Source: Gammaproteobacteria bacterium (GTDB taxonomy: Bacteria > Pseudomonadota > Gammaproteobacteria > Steroidobacterales > Rariloculaceae). Taken from it: DNA of 64,000 nt. The position numbers and the translations under genes were made by a program. The notes beneath the pieces are model-generated. The model had not been told where the DNA came from, searched no databases, and saw only the letters and a list, made by a program, of their open reading frames with translations. Where the stretch lies: positions 1 through 64,000 of the forward strand of contig JAJEFE010000090.1 in the NCBI GenBank assembly GCA_022820625.1, read 5' to 3'. How positions within the stretch are numbered: the stretch's first letter is position 1; each line of letters starts with the position of its first letter. Positions 1 through 8,642 of this stretch are shown here, piece by piece.

Positions 1-65
1 CGCCCCGCTGCGGTCGCTCCGCTCCCTCCGGAGGGCGGCGGAAAGGCCCGGAACCCGGATCGGGG

Positions 66-110
66 AACCGGACAGTTCATTTGTTCTAAAACCGGACATA
101 TCTATTTGTT
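66..110. repeat. Tandem direct repeat, possible IS end
   Basis: Two copies of AACCGGACA, 4-5 variable bases, then ATTTGTT occur at 66-85 and 90-110, about 24 bases apart. Repeated motifs of this kind occur near the ends of some insertion sequences, but no transposase is visible and the left side is cut by the window, so the IS origin is only a guess. The rest of 1-256 holds no convincing gene. Confidence 0.45.
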
Positions 111-256
111 GACGACACGGATGTGCTCGACGCCCCGACGCAGTGTTTTTTTCGTGCTATCTTTCTTGCCCTTGAGGGCCGCCTGGCCCGGGGACGGTGG
201 GCAGTTCGTCTGCCTGGGCACAGCGGAAGGGAAGACAGCATCCGGGCGCAATCGCC

Positions 257-1669
257 ATGAGTGCAACGGCATCGAAAGTTCTCTATTGGCAAACGTTCAC
301 GGACGGCCTGCAACCGGGCGAGGCGCCGGCGGAACTCGGCGGGCGGTACGACTTCGTGGTCGTCGGCGGCGGCGTGACCGGTCTGTGGGCGGCCTGGCAC
401 ATCCACGACCGCGAGCCTTCCGCCTCGATCGCCGTGCTCGAGGCCGACCGCATCGGCCACCGGGCTTCGGGCCGCAACGCCGGCATGCTCACGTCGCACC
501 TCGGCTGGACCTACTCCGACGTGCTGCGCCGCTACGGGGAGGAAAAGGCGGGGCCGCTGGCCAGGGCCGGGCACGACAACGCGCTCAAGGTCATCGAGCG
601 CATCAAGGAACTCGGAATCGACTGCGACCTGCACGAATGCGACCTGCTGGTGGTTTCGACACACCCAAGTTTCGATGGCCGCATCGCCCGGGACATCGCC
701 GCCGCGGAGCGCCTGGGCATACGCCTGGAACCCCTGGATCGGGAGACGATTCAGGGACGGATCGCCTCGCCAGTGCTGACGCGAGGCTACGCCCAGCGCG
801 GCGGCCTAGTGAACCCGGCCAAGCTGACAGTCGGCCTCGCCGCCTGGCTAAAGGACCATGGCGTGGAAATCCACGAGCGCACCCCTGCCGACAGCATTCG
901 AGCGCTCGCCGAAGGCTGCGAGGTCGTCACGCCACGGCGCAGGCTCGAGGCGGGACGCGTGATACTGGCGCGCAACGCTTGGTCGGTAAAGGAACGCCCG
1001 CAGGCGCCGCAGGTGCAGCCGGTAACGACCTACGGCGCGGTTACCGCACCCTTGTCGAACCGGCAATGGTCCGAACTCGGCTGGCGGGGCGGCGAAGGCG
1101 TTTGGGACAAGCGGGCCATGATCTATTCGTTCAGGCCCACCCCGGACGGGCGCATCCTGTTCGCGGGGGCCAGCACGAGGTTTCCGCTTGGCACTAGGTT
1201 GACCACCCGGCGCCTTGAGTCCAACCCGGGGGACGTACGCGCCCTGCGGCAAGGATTCGACCTGATCTTTCCGCAGTTGGCGGACCTGCCGTTCGAGATG
1301 ACCTGGGGCGGCCTGGTGTCGACGACTCCCGACCACATTCCCAAGGTCGGCGCACGGTCGGGCGGGCTGATCGCCTACGCCCACGGCGACGGCGGCCACG
1401 GATTGGCGCAATCCCACCTGATTTCCGCAACCGCGGTGGACCTCTCCCTCGGGCAGCAGACCGACCGGACGGGCTTGTTGCTCACCGAAAACCTCGACCT
1501 CGCCTATCCGCCCGAACCCTTCCGCTGGCTTGGCGGCACCGCCGCCGCCGAGTCGATGTGCCGTCACGACACCGCGATGCAGGCGGGTCGGCGCCTCGAC
1601 CGGGAGTATTGGCTGCTCGAACTGAGCAACCGCCTGTTGGAGTGGCTGCGGCCGGGGCGAGCCGACTGA
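257..1669 (+). CDS. FAD-dependent oxidoreductase, DadA/PuuB-like
   Basis: Predicted flavoprotein amine or amino-acid oxidase/dehydrogenase (DAO family, glycine/D-amino-acid oxidase type). The N-terminal dinucleotide-binding strand DFVVVGGGVTGLW lies near residue 32, followed by an acidic strand end (VLEAD) and the SGRNAGML segment typical of this family's FAD site. The C-terminal part (GHGLAQSH) matches the second flavin-contact region. Length, about 470 aa, is normal. The ORF track starts at 197, but ATG 257 directly precedes the conserved part and removes a poor N-terminus. No signal peptide is seen, so it is probably cytoplasmic. It converges on the acyl-CoA synthetase. Substrate (amino acid, polyamine or N-methyl amino acid) cannot be told. 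Confidence 0.85.
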   Translation: MSATASKVLYWQTFTDGLQPGEAPAELGGRYDFVVVGGGVTGLWAAWHIHDREPSASIAVLEADRIGHRASGRNAGMLTSHLGWTYSDVLRRYGEEKAGPLARAGHDNALKVIERIKELGIDCDLHECDLLVVSTHPSFDGRIARDIAAAERLGIRLEPLDRETIQGRIASPVLTRGYAQRGGLVNPAKLTVGLAAWLKDHGVEIHERTPADSIRALAEGCEVVTPRRRLEAGRVILARNAWSVKERPQAPQVQPVTTYGAVTAPLSNRQWSELGWRGGEGVWDKRAMIYSFRPTPDGRILFAGASTRFPLGTRLTTRRLESNPGDVRALRQGFDLIFPQLADLPFEMTWGGLVSTTPDHIPKVGARSGGLIAYAHGDGGHGLAQSHLISATAVDLSLGQQTDRTGLLLTENLDLAYPPEPFRWLGGTAAAESMCRHDTAMQAGRRLDREYWLLELSNRLLEWLRPGRAD

Positions 1670-1723
1670 CAGCGCTCGACGGCGTTGCGCAGGCCTCGCA
1701 GCGGGGTTGCCGCGGACGGCAGA

Positions 1724-3271
1724 TCAAACGATTCGGGTGCTGTGCCCTCCCCAGTAGGGATCCCTGAGCTTTCGCTTGTACAGCTTGCCCGTCGGCAGCC
1801 TGGGAAGCTCGGCATCGAATTCGATGGAGCGGGGACACTTGTAGTGGGCCAGGTTGTCGCGGCAGTGGTCGATCAGTTCCCTCTCCAGCGCCGTGCCGGG
1901 CTCTATGCCTTCGGCAGGTTGCACCACGGCCTTGACCTCTTCGCCGAAATCCGGGTTAGGGATGCCGAACACCGCCGCATCGATCACCGCGGGATGCTTG
2001 AGGAGCATGTCCTCGACCTCCTGGGGATAGATGTTCACGCCGCCGGATACGATCATGAAGTCCTTGCGGTCGGTCAGGTAGAGATAGCCGTCCGCATCCA
2101 GGTAGCCCATGTCCCCCAGCGTCTGCCAGCCCTTGTCGTTGAAGGCATTGCGCGTCTTTTCCGCATCCTTGTGGTATTCGAACGACGACGGCCCCTCGAA
2201 GTAGATCACCCCCACCTCTCCGGGCGGCAACTCCTCACCGTCATCGCCGACAATGTGGAGAACGTGTGCCGAATCGCACCGGCCGACCGACCCGGGATGG
2301 GTCAGCCATTCGTGCGAGTCGATGTAGCAGGCACCGCTGCATTCGGTGCCGCCGTAGGTTTCCACCAGGCAGGGGCCCCACCAATCGATGATCCGGCGCT
2401 TGACGTCCGCGGACACCGGGGCGGCGCTGTGCATGGCCACCTTCAGGCTGCCGAGGTCATGGCGGGCGCGGTCCTCGTCGGGGAGCTTGAGGAAGCGCAC
2501 AAACATCGTTGGAACGAAGTAGCCGTGCGTGACGCCGCGCTCCTCCATCGCGGCCAGGGTGCGCCGCGGCTCGAAACGGTCCATCACCACCGCGGTTGCC
2601 CCGACGGACTGGGTGAGGATGCAGGCCCACCCCGGCATGGAGTGATAAAGCGGCGCGGTACACAGGAACACCGCCTCGGGCGTGAAGTCGTACGGCTCGA
2701 TCCAGTGTTCCTGGAGCATGGCGTTGCCTTCGCTGGCCAGGCGCCCGGACAGCGGAAAACGGATGCCTTTCGGTCTGCCGGTCGTTCCGGAACTGTAGAG
2801 CAGGAAGTCGCCCAGGGGTTCGTTCTCCGGCCGCTCGGCGGAGTGGGCGGCGATGGCTTCCCCGTACGAATCGAACCCCTCAGAGGCACTGTCCACCATG
2901 AGCGGCAGTTCGACCTTCGGGGTTTTTTCCAGCAGTGCCGCAGCGACATGGGCCATTGCCGGCGAGGTAACCAGCACCCTGGCTTCGCAGTCGTCAATGA
3001 CATAGGCGGCTTCGTCGGCGCCGAAGTAACGGTTCACGGGGGTGACGTACAGGCCAGCGCGCAGCGCCGCCCAGAGCACCTCGATGTACCGGGAGTGGTT
3101 CTCCATGAATATGGCGATCGTTTCCCCGGTTTTGAGGCCTTGCGCATGCAGCAGGTTGGCGAGCCTCGCCGAACGATCGTCGAGCTCGCCGTAGGTGACC
3201 GCCTCCCCGGATCCGTCCATCACATGGGCGATTCGATCAGGCTGCGTCTTTGCATGAATCCCTGGGTGCAT
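1724..3271 (-). CDS. Acyl-CoA synthetase (AMP-forming)
   Basis: ANL-superfamily ligase that would activate a carboxylic acid to its acyl-adenylate and then to the CoA thioester. All core motifs are present in order: the P-loop SSGTTGRPKG near residue 160, YGGTE in the middle, the hinge/A8 segment LTDRKDFMIVSGGVNIYP, and the C-terminal catalytic lysine in PTGKLYKRKLRD. About 515 aa is full length. No signal peptide. It lies 68 bases downstream of an SDR gene in the same direction, so the two are probably co-transcribed. Acyl specificity is not readable; the resemblance is to medium/long-chain or aromatic acid ligases. Confidence 0.9.
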   Translation of the reverse strand: MHPGIHAKTQPDRIAHVMDGSGEAVTYGELDDRSARLANLLHAQGLKTGETIAIFMENHSRYIEVLWAALRAGLYVTPVNRYFGADEAAYVIDDCEARVLVTSPAMAHVAAALLEKTPKVELPLMVDSASEGFDSYGEAIAAHSAERPENEPLGDFLLYSSGTTGRPKGIRFPLSGRLASEGNAMLQEHWIEPYDFTPEAVFLCTAPLYHSMPGWACILTQSVGATAVVMDRFEPRRTLAAMEERGVTHGYFVPTMFVRFLKLPDEDRARHDLGSLKVAMHSAAPVSADVKRRIIDWWGPCLVETYGGTECSGACYIDSHEWLTHPGSVGRCDSAHVLHIVGDDGEELPPGEVGVIYFEGPSSFEYHKDAEKTRNAFNDKGWQTLGDMGYLDADGYLYLTDRKDFMIVSGGVNIYPQEVEDMLLKHPAVIDAAVFGIPNPDFGEEVKAVVQPAEGIEPGTALERELIDHCRDNLAHYKCPRSIEFDAELPRLPTGKLYKRKLRDPYWGGHSTRIV

Positions 3272-3339
3272 TTTCCGTTACTCTCCCAATCGGCCCCGGA
3301 ACCCGGCCGTCGCCTCGCAGGCGCCGCCGCCGAGTTGGT

Positions 3340-4125
3340 TCAGAACGCCACGCCGCGCGCGTACTCCCCGCCATCGACCACAAAGGTCATCGCATTGCAG
3401 TAGCGGCCCGCCGGGCTCGCCAGCAGTAGCGCAACGCTGGCGATGTCCTCGGGCTCCCCGATCAGGCCGCCGATCGCCGGCGGGCTGTGGCCCGATCTCT
3501 CGAAGTAACTGATCAGCCCACGCGGGCCATCGGTCAACGGCGTGCGCACCAGGCCCGGGGCGATGCCCGCCACCCGGATGCCGTCGTCCGCCCACTCCTT
3601 CGCCAGTTGCCGGGTCATGTTGATGAGCGCTGCTTTCGAGTGTGCATAGGCACCCAAGCCGGGATCGCCGATCAGCCCGGCATTCGAGGAAATGTTCAGG
3701 ATCACGCCACCGCCGCGTTCGATCATGGCGCCCCGACAGAGCTGCGACAGCTTGAGCGGCGCCCAGAGATTGCCCTGGATGGTCTTCATGTAGAACTCCC
3801 GGGTGATCTTTGCCGCCGACCCCATCGACTCCGGGCTCGAGAAAATGGCGTTGTTGACCAGGATGTCGACCCCGCCCAAGTCGTCGACAGCGGTTCGCAC
3901 CACCCGTTCCAGGTCCAGATCGTTCAGCACGTCGGCGCTTACGCCCAAGGCGCGCTGGCCAGTCCGCCCGATTTCTTCGCACGTCGCATCAAGCGCGTCC
4001 CGGCCCCGGGCGGCGATGCACACATCGGCGCCCTGTTCGGCAAACGTCAGGGCGATCGCCCGGCCGATGCCCTTGGAGCCGCCGGTGACGATGGCGACCT
4101 TGTGGTGCAGCGAAAATCGAGACAT
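3340..4125 (-). CDS. SDR family oxidoreductase
   Basis: Classical short-chain dehydrogenase/reductase using NAD(P)H. It has the cofactor loop TGGSKGIG near residue 15, NNA after the fourth strand, NISSNAG with the catalytic Ser and YAHSK with the Tyr/Lys pair. About 261 aa is typical. ATG 4125 is preferred over the GTG three bases upstream because it is better spaced from the GGAGG-type ribosome site. It is probably the first gene of a two-gene unit with the acyl-CoA synthetase, suggesting 3-hydroxyacyl or alcohol oxidation within the same acid-degradation pathway. Substrate unknown. Confidence 0.9.
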   Translation of the reverse strand: MSRFSLHHKVAIVTGGSKGIGRAIALTFAEQGADVCIAARGRDALDATCEEIGRTGQRALGVSADVLNDLDLERVVRTAVDDLGGVDILVNNAIFSSPESMGSAAKITREFYMKTIQGNLWAPLKLSQLCRGAMIERGGGVILNISSNAGLIGDPGLGAYAHSKAALINMTRQLAKEWADDGIRVAGIAPGLVRTPLTDGPRGLISYFERSGHSPPAIGGLIGEPEDIASVALLLASPAGRYCNAMTFVVDGGEYARGVAF

Positions 4126-4475
4126 CACAATCCTCCTCCCGGTCCCGGTTCATCGTGGTCACCCGGCACAAAGCGCTTTTTCCCGGCAACTCCGGGCAAA
4201 GCCTGCAACGCCGGTCGAAACAGCCGTTTGCCCGATGGACGGTTCTTCCCCTTCACCCGGGTCTTCCGGGATATTGACAAGTTGTCAGTCCAAACCACTT
4301 CAGGTCGGGCGAAAGCAACCAGTTTCCCAACAGCTTCCGGTTGCCCACGCCAAACTTTACTGTCATGCTAGTCAATTAGCCGTTGGGGAGTCAAGCGATA
4401 AGCAGGTTCGATCGGGAGACTGAAGATGAACCAGCCGCCAGCAGCGCGACACCGATCCATCAAGGGAAACACTGC
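4126..4475. promoter_or_regulatory. Divergent intergenic region with a TGACAA-G-TTGTCA palindrome
   Basis: About 350 bases separate the leftward SDR/ligase genes from the rightward aminotransferase. A perfect 13-base palindrome, TGACAAGTTGTCA, lies at 4275-4287, embedded in a TTGACA-like hexamer. A symmetric site in a divergent promoter is a plausible operator. No regulator gene adjoins it, so the binding protein is unknown. The remainder is relatively AT-rich near 4350-4380 and carries no convincing ORF. Confidence 0.4.
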
Positions 4476-5477
4476 ATGAAATTTGTCAGAGCAATCGACG
4501 TCATGGGCACGGATGCACGTCACGAACGCCTGCCCCACGACCCGGCGTACGAAGAGGGCAGCGGTTGGCAGAACGGTCGGGTTGTCCCGGTCGACGAGAC
4601 CGCCATTTCCATTCGCGACGAGGGATTCCTGCGTTCCACCGCAATTTACGATGCGGTGAGCACCAGCCGGGGCATGTTCTTCAGGCTTGACGATCATCTC
4701 GACCGGTTTTTCGCATCCTGTAAGCGCGTCTACCTGCGCTCGCCCCTCGACCGGGAAGAGATCCGGGAGATGCTGCACCGCATGGTCGCGGTAACCGGCC
4801 TTCAGGATACGGTGGTCTACTGGATCGTCACCCGGGGGGAACTGCAATACGCTTTCGACGACAACCACCGCGTCTTCAAGAGCGCCAGCATTCCGAGGGT
4901 GGGCAACCTCTACGGCATGACCGAGCCCTACGCGCCCCAGCACGACGACGACCGCCAGCAACGCGGGGTCAACGTCATCGTCAGCGAACGCGTCATTCGC
5001 ATACCGCCCGAGTCCGTGGACCCGAAGGCCAAGAACCTGCACTGGCTCGACCTGACCACTTCCCTCGGCGAAGCCGTGATGCGGGGCGCCGAATGGTCGG
5101 TGCTGAGCGATGGCAACGGCTGTCTCACGGAAGCGCCGGGCGCCAACGTGTTCGTCGTCAACAAGGGCGTTGCCGCCACACCTGGGGAAGGTTGCCTGGA
5201 GGGCATCACCCGTCTCGCGACATTCGAGCTCTGCGAGGAATTCGGTGTTCCCGTCGAGGTGCGAAAGGTCGGCGTCGATGAACTCGAAAGTGCGGACGAG
5301 GCTTTCTTCACGACGACGGCGGGGGGCATCATGCCGATCGGGACAGTCAACGGAACCCAACTCGGCGGCAGCGAGGGCCCCGGCGACCTGTCGGTCCGGC
5401 TGCACAATGCCTACTGGGAAAAGCGTTGGGACGGCTGGCATGGGGAACCCGTCGACTATTCGCTCGCCAACCGCTGA
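4476..5477 (+). CDS. Class IV aminotransferase (branched-chain/D-amino-acid type)
   Basis: PLP-dependent fold-type IV aminotransferase. The pattern follows IlvE/D-alanine aminotransferase: a start region with GFLRSTAIYDAV, a catalytic-lysine region DPKAKNLHWLDL, and LTEAPGANVFVV for the cofactor phosphate site. The start at ATG 4476 (MKFVRAID) is chosen because AAGGGA sits about 8 bases upstream; the track start at 4383 adds 31 non-conserved residues. About 333 aa. No signal peptide. Lying across the divergent region from the SDR, it could supply or consume the keto acid of the acyl-CoA pathway, but this is inference; L or D selectivity cannot be decided. Confidence 0.85.
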   Translation: MKFVRAIDVMGTDARHERLPHDPAYEEGSGWQNGRVVPVDETAISIRDEGFLRSTAIYDAVSTSRGMFFRLDDHLDRFFASCKRVYLRSPLDREEIREMLHRMVAVTGLQDTVVYWIVTRGELQYAFDDNHRVFKSASIPRVGNLYGMTEPYAPQHDDDRQQRGVNVIVSERVIRIPPESVDPKAKNLHWLDLTTSLGEAVMRGAEWSVLSDGNGCLTEAPGANVFVVNKGVAATPGEGCLEGITRLATFELCEEFGVPVEVRKVGVDELESADEAFFTTTAGGIMPIGTVNGTQLGGSEGPGDLSVRLHNAYWEKRWDGWHGEPVDYSLANR

Positions 5478-5557
5478 CGGGAGCCGGAGAGATCCGGGTG
5501 ACCGGCGGCGGATTTCCATCGTCGCCATCGCCGGCCGCAAGCGTCCCCGCGGACGGC

Positions 5558-5635
5558 GAAACACGCCTGGAGTATTCTTGAACCTGGAAAGCGGAAGCCG
5601 GAACCGGATTCCCGACCACTGAAACATGCCTGGAG
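5558..5635. repeat. Short direct repeats flanking the CaiB start
   Basis: GAAACAYGCCTGGAG occurs at 5558-5572 and 5621-5635, 63 bases apart. The second copy contains the start codon of the CoA-transferase gene. Function unknown; it may be a simple local duplication. Confidence 0.4.
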
Positions 5636-6816
5636 CACTGAGCGACATACGGGTTCTCGATGCCGGCATGATGGTGCAAGGCCCCCAGGCGGCCGCCCTG
5701 CTCTCGGACATGGGCGCCGATGTCATCAAGATCGAAGTGCCGGTGTTCGGCGACCAGGTGCGTTACGTCTACCTGAGCCCCGACGATCGCCGCAGCGCCT
5801 TCTTCAGCGCCTGCAACCGCGGCAAGCGCGGGCTTACCCTCGATCTGCGGACGCCGGTGGGCGCCGGGATATTCCGCAGGCTGGCCACGGCCGCCGATGT
5901 CGTGATCAGCAACTTCGCACCGGGCATCCTGGAAGGTTGGGGCCTCGGTTACGAAACGCTCGCCGAGCTGAACCCCGGGATCGTCTGGGCAGCCGCGAGC
6001 ACCTTCGGTCCGCGCGGGCCGGATGCCGACCGTCGGGGGGCCGACCTGGCCGGCCAGGCGGCAGGCGGGCTCATAAGCTCCATCGGTTACGACGGCGAAC
6101 CGCCCTCGCCGGTGGGCGCGACCATCGCCGACCACATCGGTTCCCTGAACCTGGCGGCCGGCATACTGGCGGCGCTGCATGCGCGGGAGCGCCGGGGCCG
6201 GGGCCAGCGCATCGACGTGTCCCTGGTCGGCGGGCAGATCTGGGCCCAGGCATCGGAATACACCCATTGCCTGATGACCGGAGAACAGCCCGGGCGATCG
6301 AATCACGGCCACCCGCTTTTTGCGCCCATCTACGGGGTCTTCGAAACCGCCGACGGCTGGATCGCCCTCCTCAACGCCGCGCCGGCGGCCAACGATGCCT
6401 TCCTGATCGCGCTTGGCCACCCGGAACTCGCGCTCGATGACCGGACCGACCCCGAAAACGAAGACCCGGCGGCCCATGAGTGGTTTGCCGGCATACTCAG
6501 GGAAGCGCTCAGAAAGCGCACGTCCGCCGGCTGGTGCGAAGCGTTCAGCGGCCTGGATGTCCGCTACGCGCTGGTCAGGAACTACCCGGACGTCATCGCC
6601 GACCCTGGCGCCTGGGAGAACGGTTACTTCGCCGAGGTCACGGATTCGCAGGGCGTGCCGCACCGGGTTGTGGGAACGCCGATTCACATGAGCGACACGC
6701 CGATGGCGCCCGGCGCCACCGCACCGGAACTCGGCGAACACACCGACGAGATCCTGCGGGAAGCCGGATATGCCGATGAGGAAATCGAGGGTTTCCGCAA
6801 GGACGGCGTGATTTAG
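5626..6816 (+). CDS. CaiB/BaiF family CoA-transferase
   Basis: Class III CoA-transferase, moving CoA between carboxylic acids. The N-terminus (ALSDIRVLDAG, then LLSDMGADVIKIE) is diagnostic. The catalytic aspartate lies in RRGADLAGQAAGGL near residue 145. The central RGRGQRIDVSL segment and C-terminal GEHTDEILREAGY are also typical. About 396 aa, full length, cytoplasmic. It follows the aminotransferase in the same direction, and with the nearby acyl-CoA synthetase it forms a small CoA-thioester metabolism neighbourhood. Donor and acceptor acids are unknown. Confidence 0.92.
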   Translation: MPGALSDIRVLDAGMMVQGPQAAALLSDMGADVIKIEVPVFGDQVRYVYLSPDDRRSAFFSACNRGKRGLTLDLRTPVGAGIFRRLATAADVVISNFAPGILEGWGLGYETLAELNPGIVWAAASTFGPRGPDADRRGADLAGQAAGGLISSIGYDGEPPSPVGATIADHIGSLNLAAGILAALHARERRGRGQRIDVSLVGGQIWAQASEYTHCLMTGEQPGRSNHGHPLFAPIYGVFETADGWIALLNAAPAANDAFLIALGHPELALDDRTDPENEDPAAHEWFAGILREALRKRTSAGWCEAFSGLDVRYALVRNYPDVIADPGAWENGYFAEVTDSQGVPHRVVGTPIHMSDTPMAPGATAPELGEHTDEILREAGYADEEIEGFRKDGVI

Positions 6817-6993
6817 CCACGCAGTCCGCACCTGCAAGGGTGGGCTTCCGGTTTGCGGAATCCGGGCGCCACGCTCCTGTCACTGAGGCTTCTCGCCTTC
6901 TCGCGGTCACCGTCGGCAGATCAGCGGACAATGACATCGCGGCCCCGCTTGCGGAACGTTTCCTCGGGATTCGGCGCCGGCTCGATTGCCGGA

Positions 6994-8445
6994 TCAGTCG
7001 ATCACGGACTGATAAACGAGACTCCTGAATTCGTCCCGCAAACGGGTGCGATGCGGAACGCTCTGCGTCATGAAGATGCCGATGAGTTGTTCCTTCGGGT
7101 CGATGAAGAAGCGGGTACCTGCTGCGCCACCCCAATAGTAGGCGCCCACGGAGCTCTGCTCGCCTATGGCGCCAGGGTCGAGGGCGACCGCGACGCCAAG
7201 CCCGAAACCGTAGCCGGGGTCGACCTCCCCGTAAGGCAGGTCCAGGTGCCCGGTATGGTCCGCTGTCATCAGCTCCACGGTCTTGGACGACAGCAGCCGG
7301 ACGCCGTCCAGCTCGCCGCCGTTGATCAGCATTTCGCAGAAGCGCAGGTAGTCCGCCACCGTGGAGACGAGACCAGCACCGCCACCCTCGAACCGGGCGC
7401 CCTCGCGAAACTCATCGCTCCACCGGTCCTCGGCGACCACTAGGGCGGTGGTGCGGTTTTCGCTCAGAAACATGCCGTAGTCATCGTCCGTGACTGCATC
7501 CGCCGGGGTGTACAGCTGCGCCAACCGCGGCCACTTGCCGTTCGGCACCACGAAGCTCGTATCCACCATGCCCAGCGGGGCGAAGATGCGCGCTTGCAGG
7601 AAGTCGCCGAAGCGCATGCCGGATACCGCCTCCACCAGCGCGCCCTGGACGTCCACCGATGCGCTGTAGTGCCAGCGCGTGCCGGGGTCGTACTGCAGGG
7701 GCAGCTTGCCGAGCCGGGCGATGAACTCGGCCAGCGTGATCCGGCTGTCGAATATCTCGGCCTGCCGGTAGAGCGCATCCACCTCCGTGTCGCCGAAAAT
7801 GCCGTAGGTCAGACCTGCGGAGTGGGTCAGCAAATCCCGAACGGTCGGTTGCCTGTGGGGCTCCCGGGTCGCCACATTTCGCGCAGCAACCGCAGGCGCG
7901 GTTTCATTCGCACCGGTGCCCGCCGTCGCGCCGTCCGGATCCCCTCCCGCCGTGGACACGGCAACGCCGAGATCGGCCAGTTCCGGCAGATAGCGCGCAA
8001 TGGGGTCGTTCAGCAGGAAGGCGCCTTCCTCATAGAGCATCAGGACCGCCACGCCGGTGATCGGCTTCGTCATGGAGTAGATACGGAACAGGGCATCCTC
8101 GCGCATGGGTACACCCGCTTCGCGATCGGCGAGACCGTACGTTTCGAGATAAGCCACCTCGCCCCGCCGGGCGACCAGGCCGACGCCACCGACCATGATG
8201 CCGTCGTCCACCGCCCGGTTCATATGCGCCGTCAAGCGTTCGAGGCGATCCGACGCAAGGCCCAGGCTTTCGGGAGGCGCCGGCAGGCTCAAATTCCGGC
8301 CGGCTGCCGATCCCGGCTCTGCCGGCTGCTCACTCGCAGCGCTCGCTTGAGGTTCCGGCGACTGCCGAGGCGGCTCGCCGTTCGCTCCATCGCATGCAAC
8401 CAGCAAGAGCGCCGCAGCAAACAATAGGACGATACGAGCATTCAT
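6994..8445 (-). CDS. Serine hydrolase lipoprotein, beta-lactamase (S12) fold
   Basis: Class C beta-lactamase/EstB/penicillin-binding-protein-like hydrolase anchored as a lipoprotein. From ATG 8445 the N-terminus is a short positive region, a hydrophobic core and the lipobox LLVAC. The S-x-x-K nucleophile motif is YSMTKPI, and WHYSAS fits the Y-x-[NS] element. The ORF track begins at 8469, but GGGAGA sits just upstream of 8445 and the signal peptide starts there. About 483 aa. Family members cleave esters, D-peptides or amides rather than necessarily beta-lactams. It is divergent from the prolyl oligopeptidase. Confidence 0.85.
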   Translation of the reverse strand: MNARIVLLFAAALLLVACDGANGEPPRQSPEPQASAASEQPAEPGSAAGRNLSLPAPPESLGLASDRLERLTAHMNRAVDDGIMVGGVGLVARRGEVAYLETYGLADREAGVPMREDALFRIYSMTKPITGVAVLMLYEEGAFLLNDPIARYLPELADLGVAVSTAGGDPDGATAGTGANETAPAVAARNVATREPHRQPTVRDLLTHSAGLTYGIFGDTEVDALYRQAEIFDSRITLAEFIARLGKLPLQYDPGTRWHYSASVDVQGALVEAVSGMRFGDFLQARIFAPLGMVDTSFVVPNGKWPRLAQLYTPADAVTDDDYGMFLSENRTTALVVAEDRWSDEFREGARFEGGGAGLVSTVADYLRFCEMLINGGELDGVRLLSSKTVELMTADHTGHLDLPYGEVDPGYGFGLGVAVALDPGAIGEQSSVGAYYWGGAAGTRFFIDPKEQLIGIFMTQSVPHRTRLRDEFRSLVYQSVID

Positions 8446-8642
8446 GCGGGTTCTCCCGAGCCCACTCAATGACGCCGGCCTTGTCCTTCAACCCCAATGA
8501 CCGGGTTCTCTCCCACGTATCGCGAAAAACGCCAGGCGTTCCCCGCAACGGTCAATTCGATCGTCGCAGGCTGCGCGACCGGCATGGCGCGCCGGGCCGC
8601 TTCCGCGTATAAATTCCCATTTCACCGCTGGGGACCATCTTG
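8446..8642. promoter_or_regulatory. Divergent promoter region
   Basis: About 200 bases lie between the divergent serine hydrolase and prolyl oligopeptidase. A TATAAAT box at 8608-8614, about 30 bases before the peptidase ATG, is a good -10 candidate in otherwise GC-rich DNA. No clear -35 element and no strong palindrome are visible. Confidence 0.35.

Noticed and set aside
1685-3403. 572-aa rightward ORF opposite the acyl-CoA synthetase
   Set aside because: Shadow of the ligase on the other strand: low-complexity His/Arg/Gly text, no family motif, while the leftward frame has every ligase motif.
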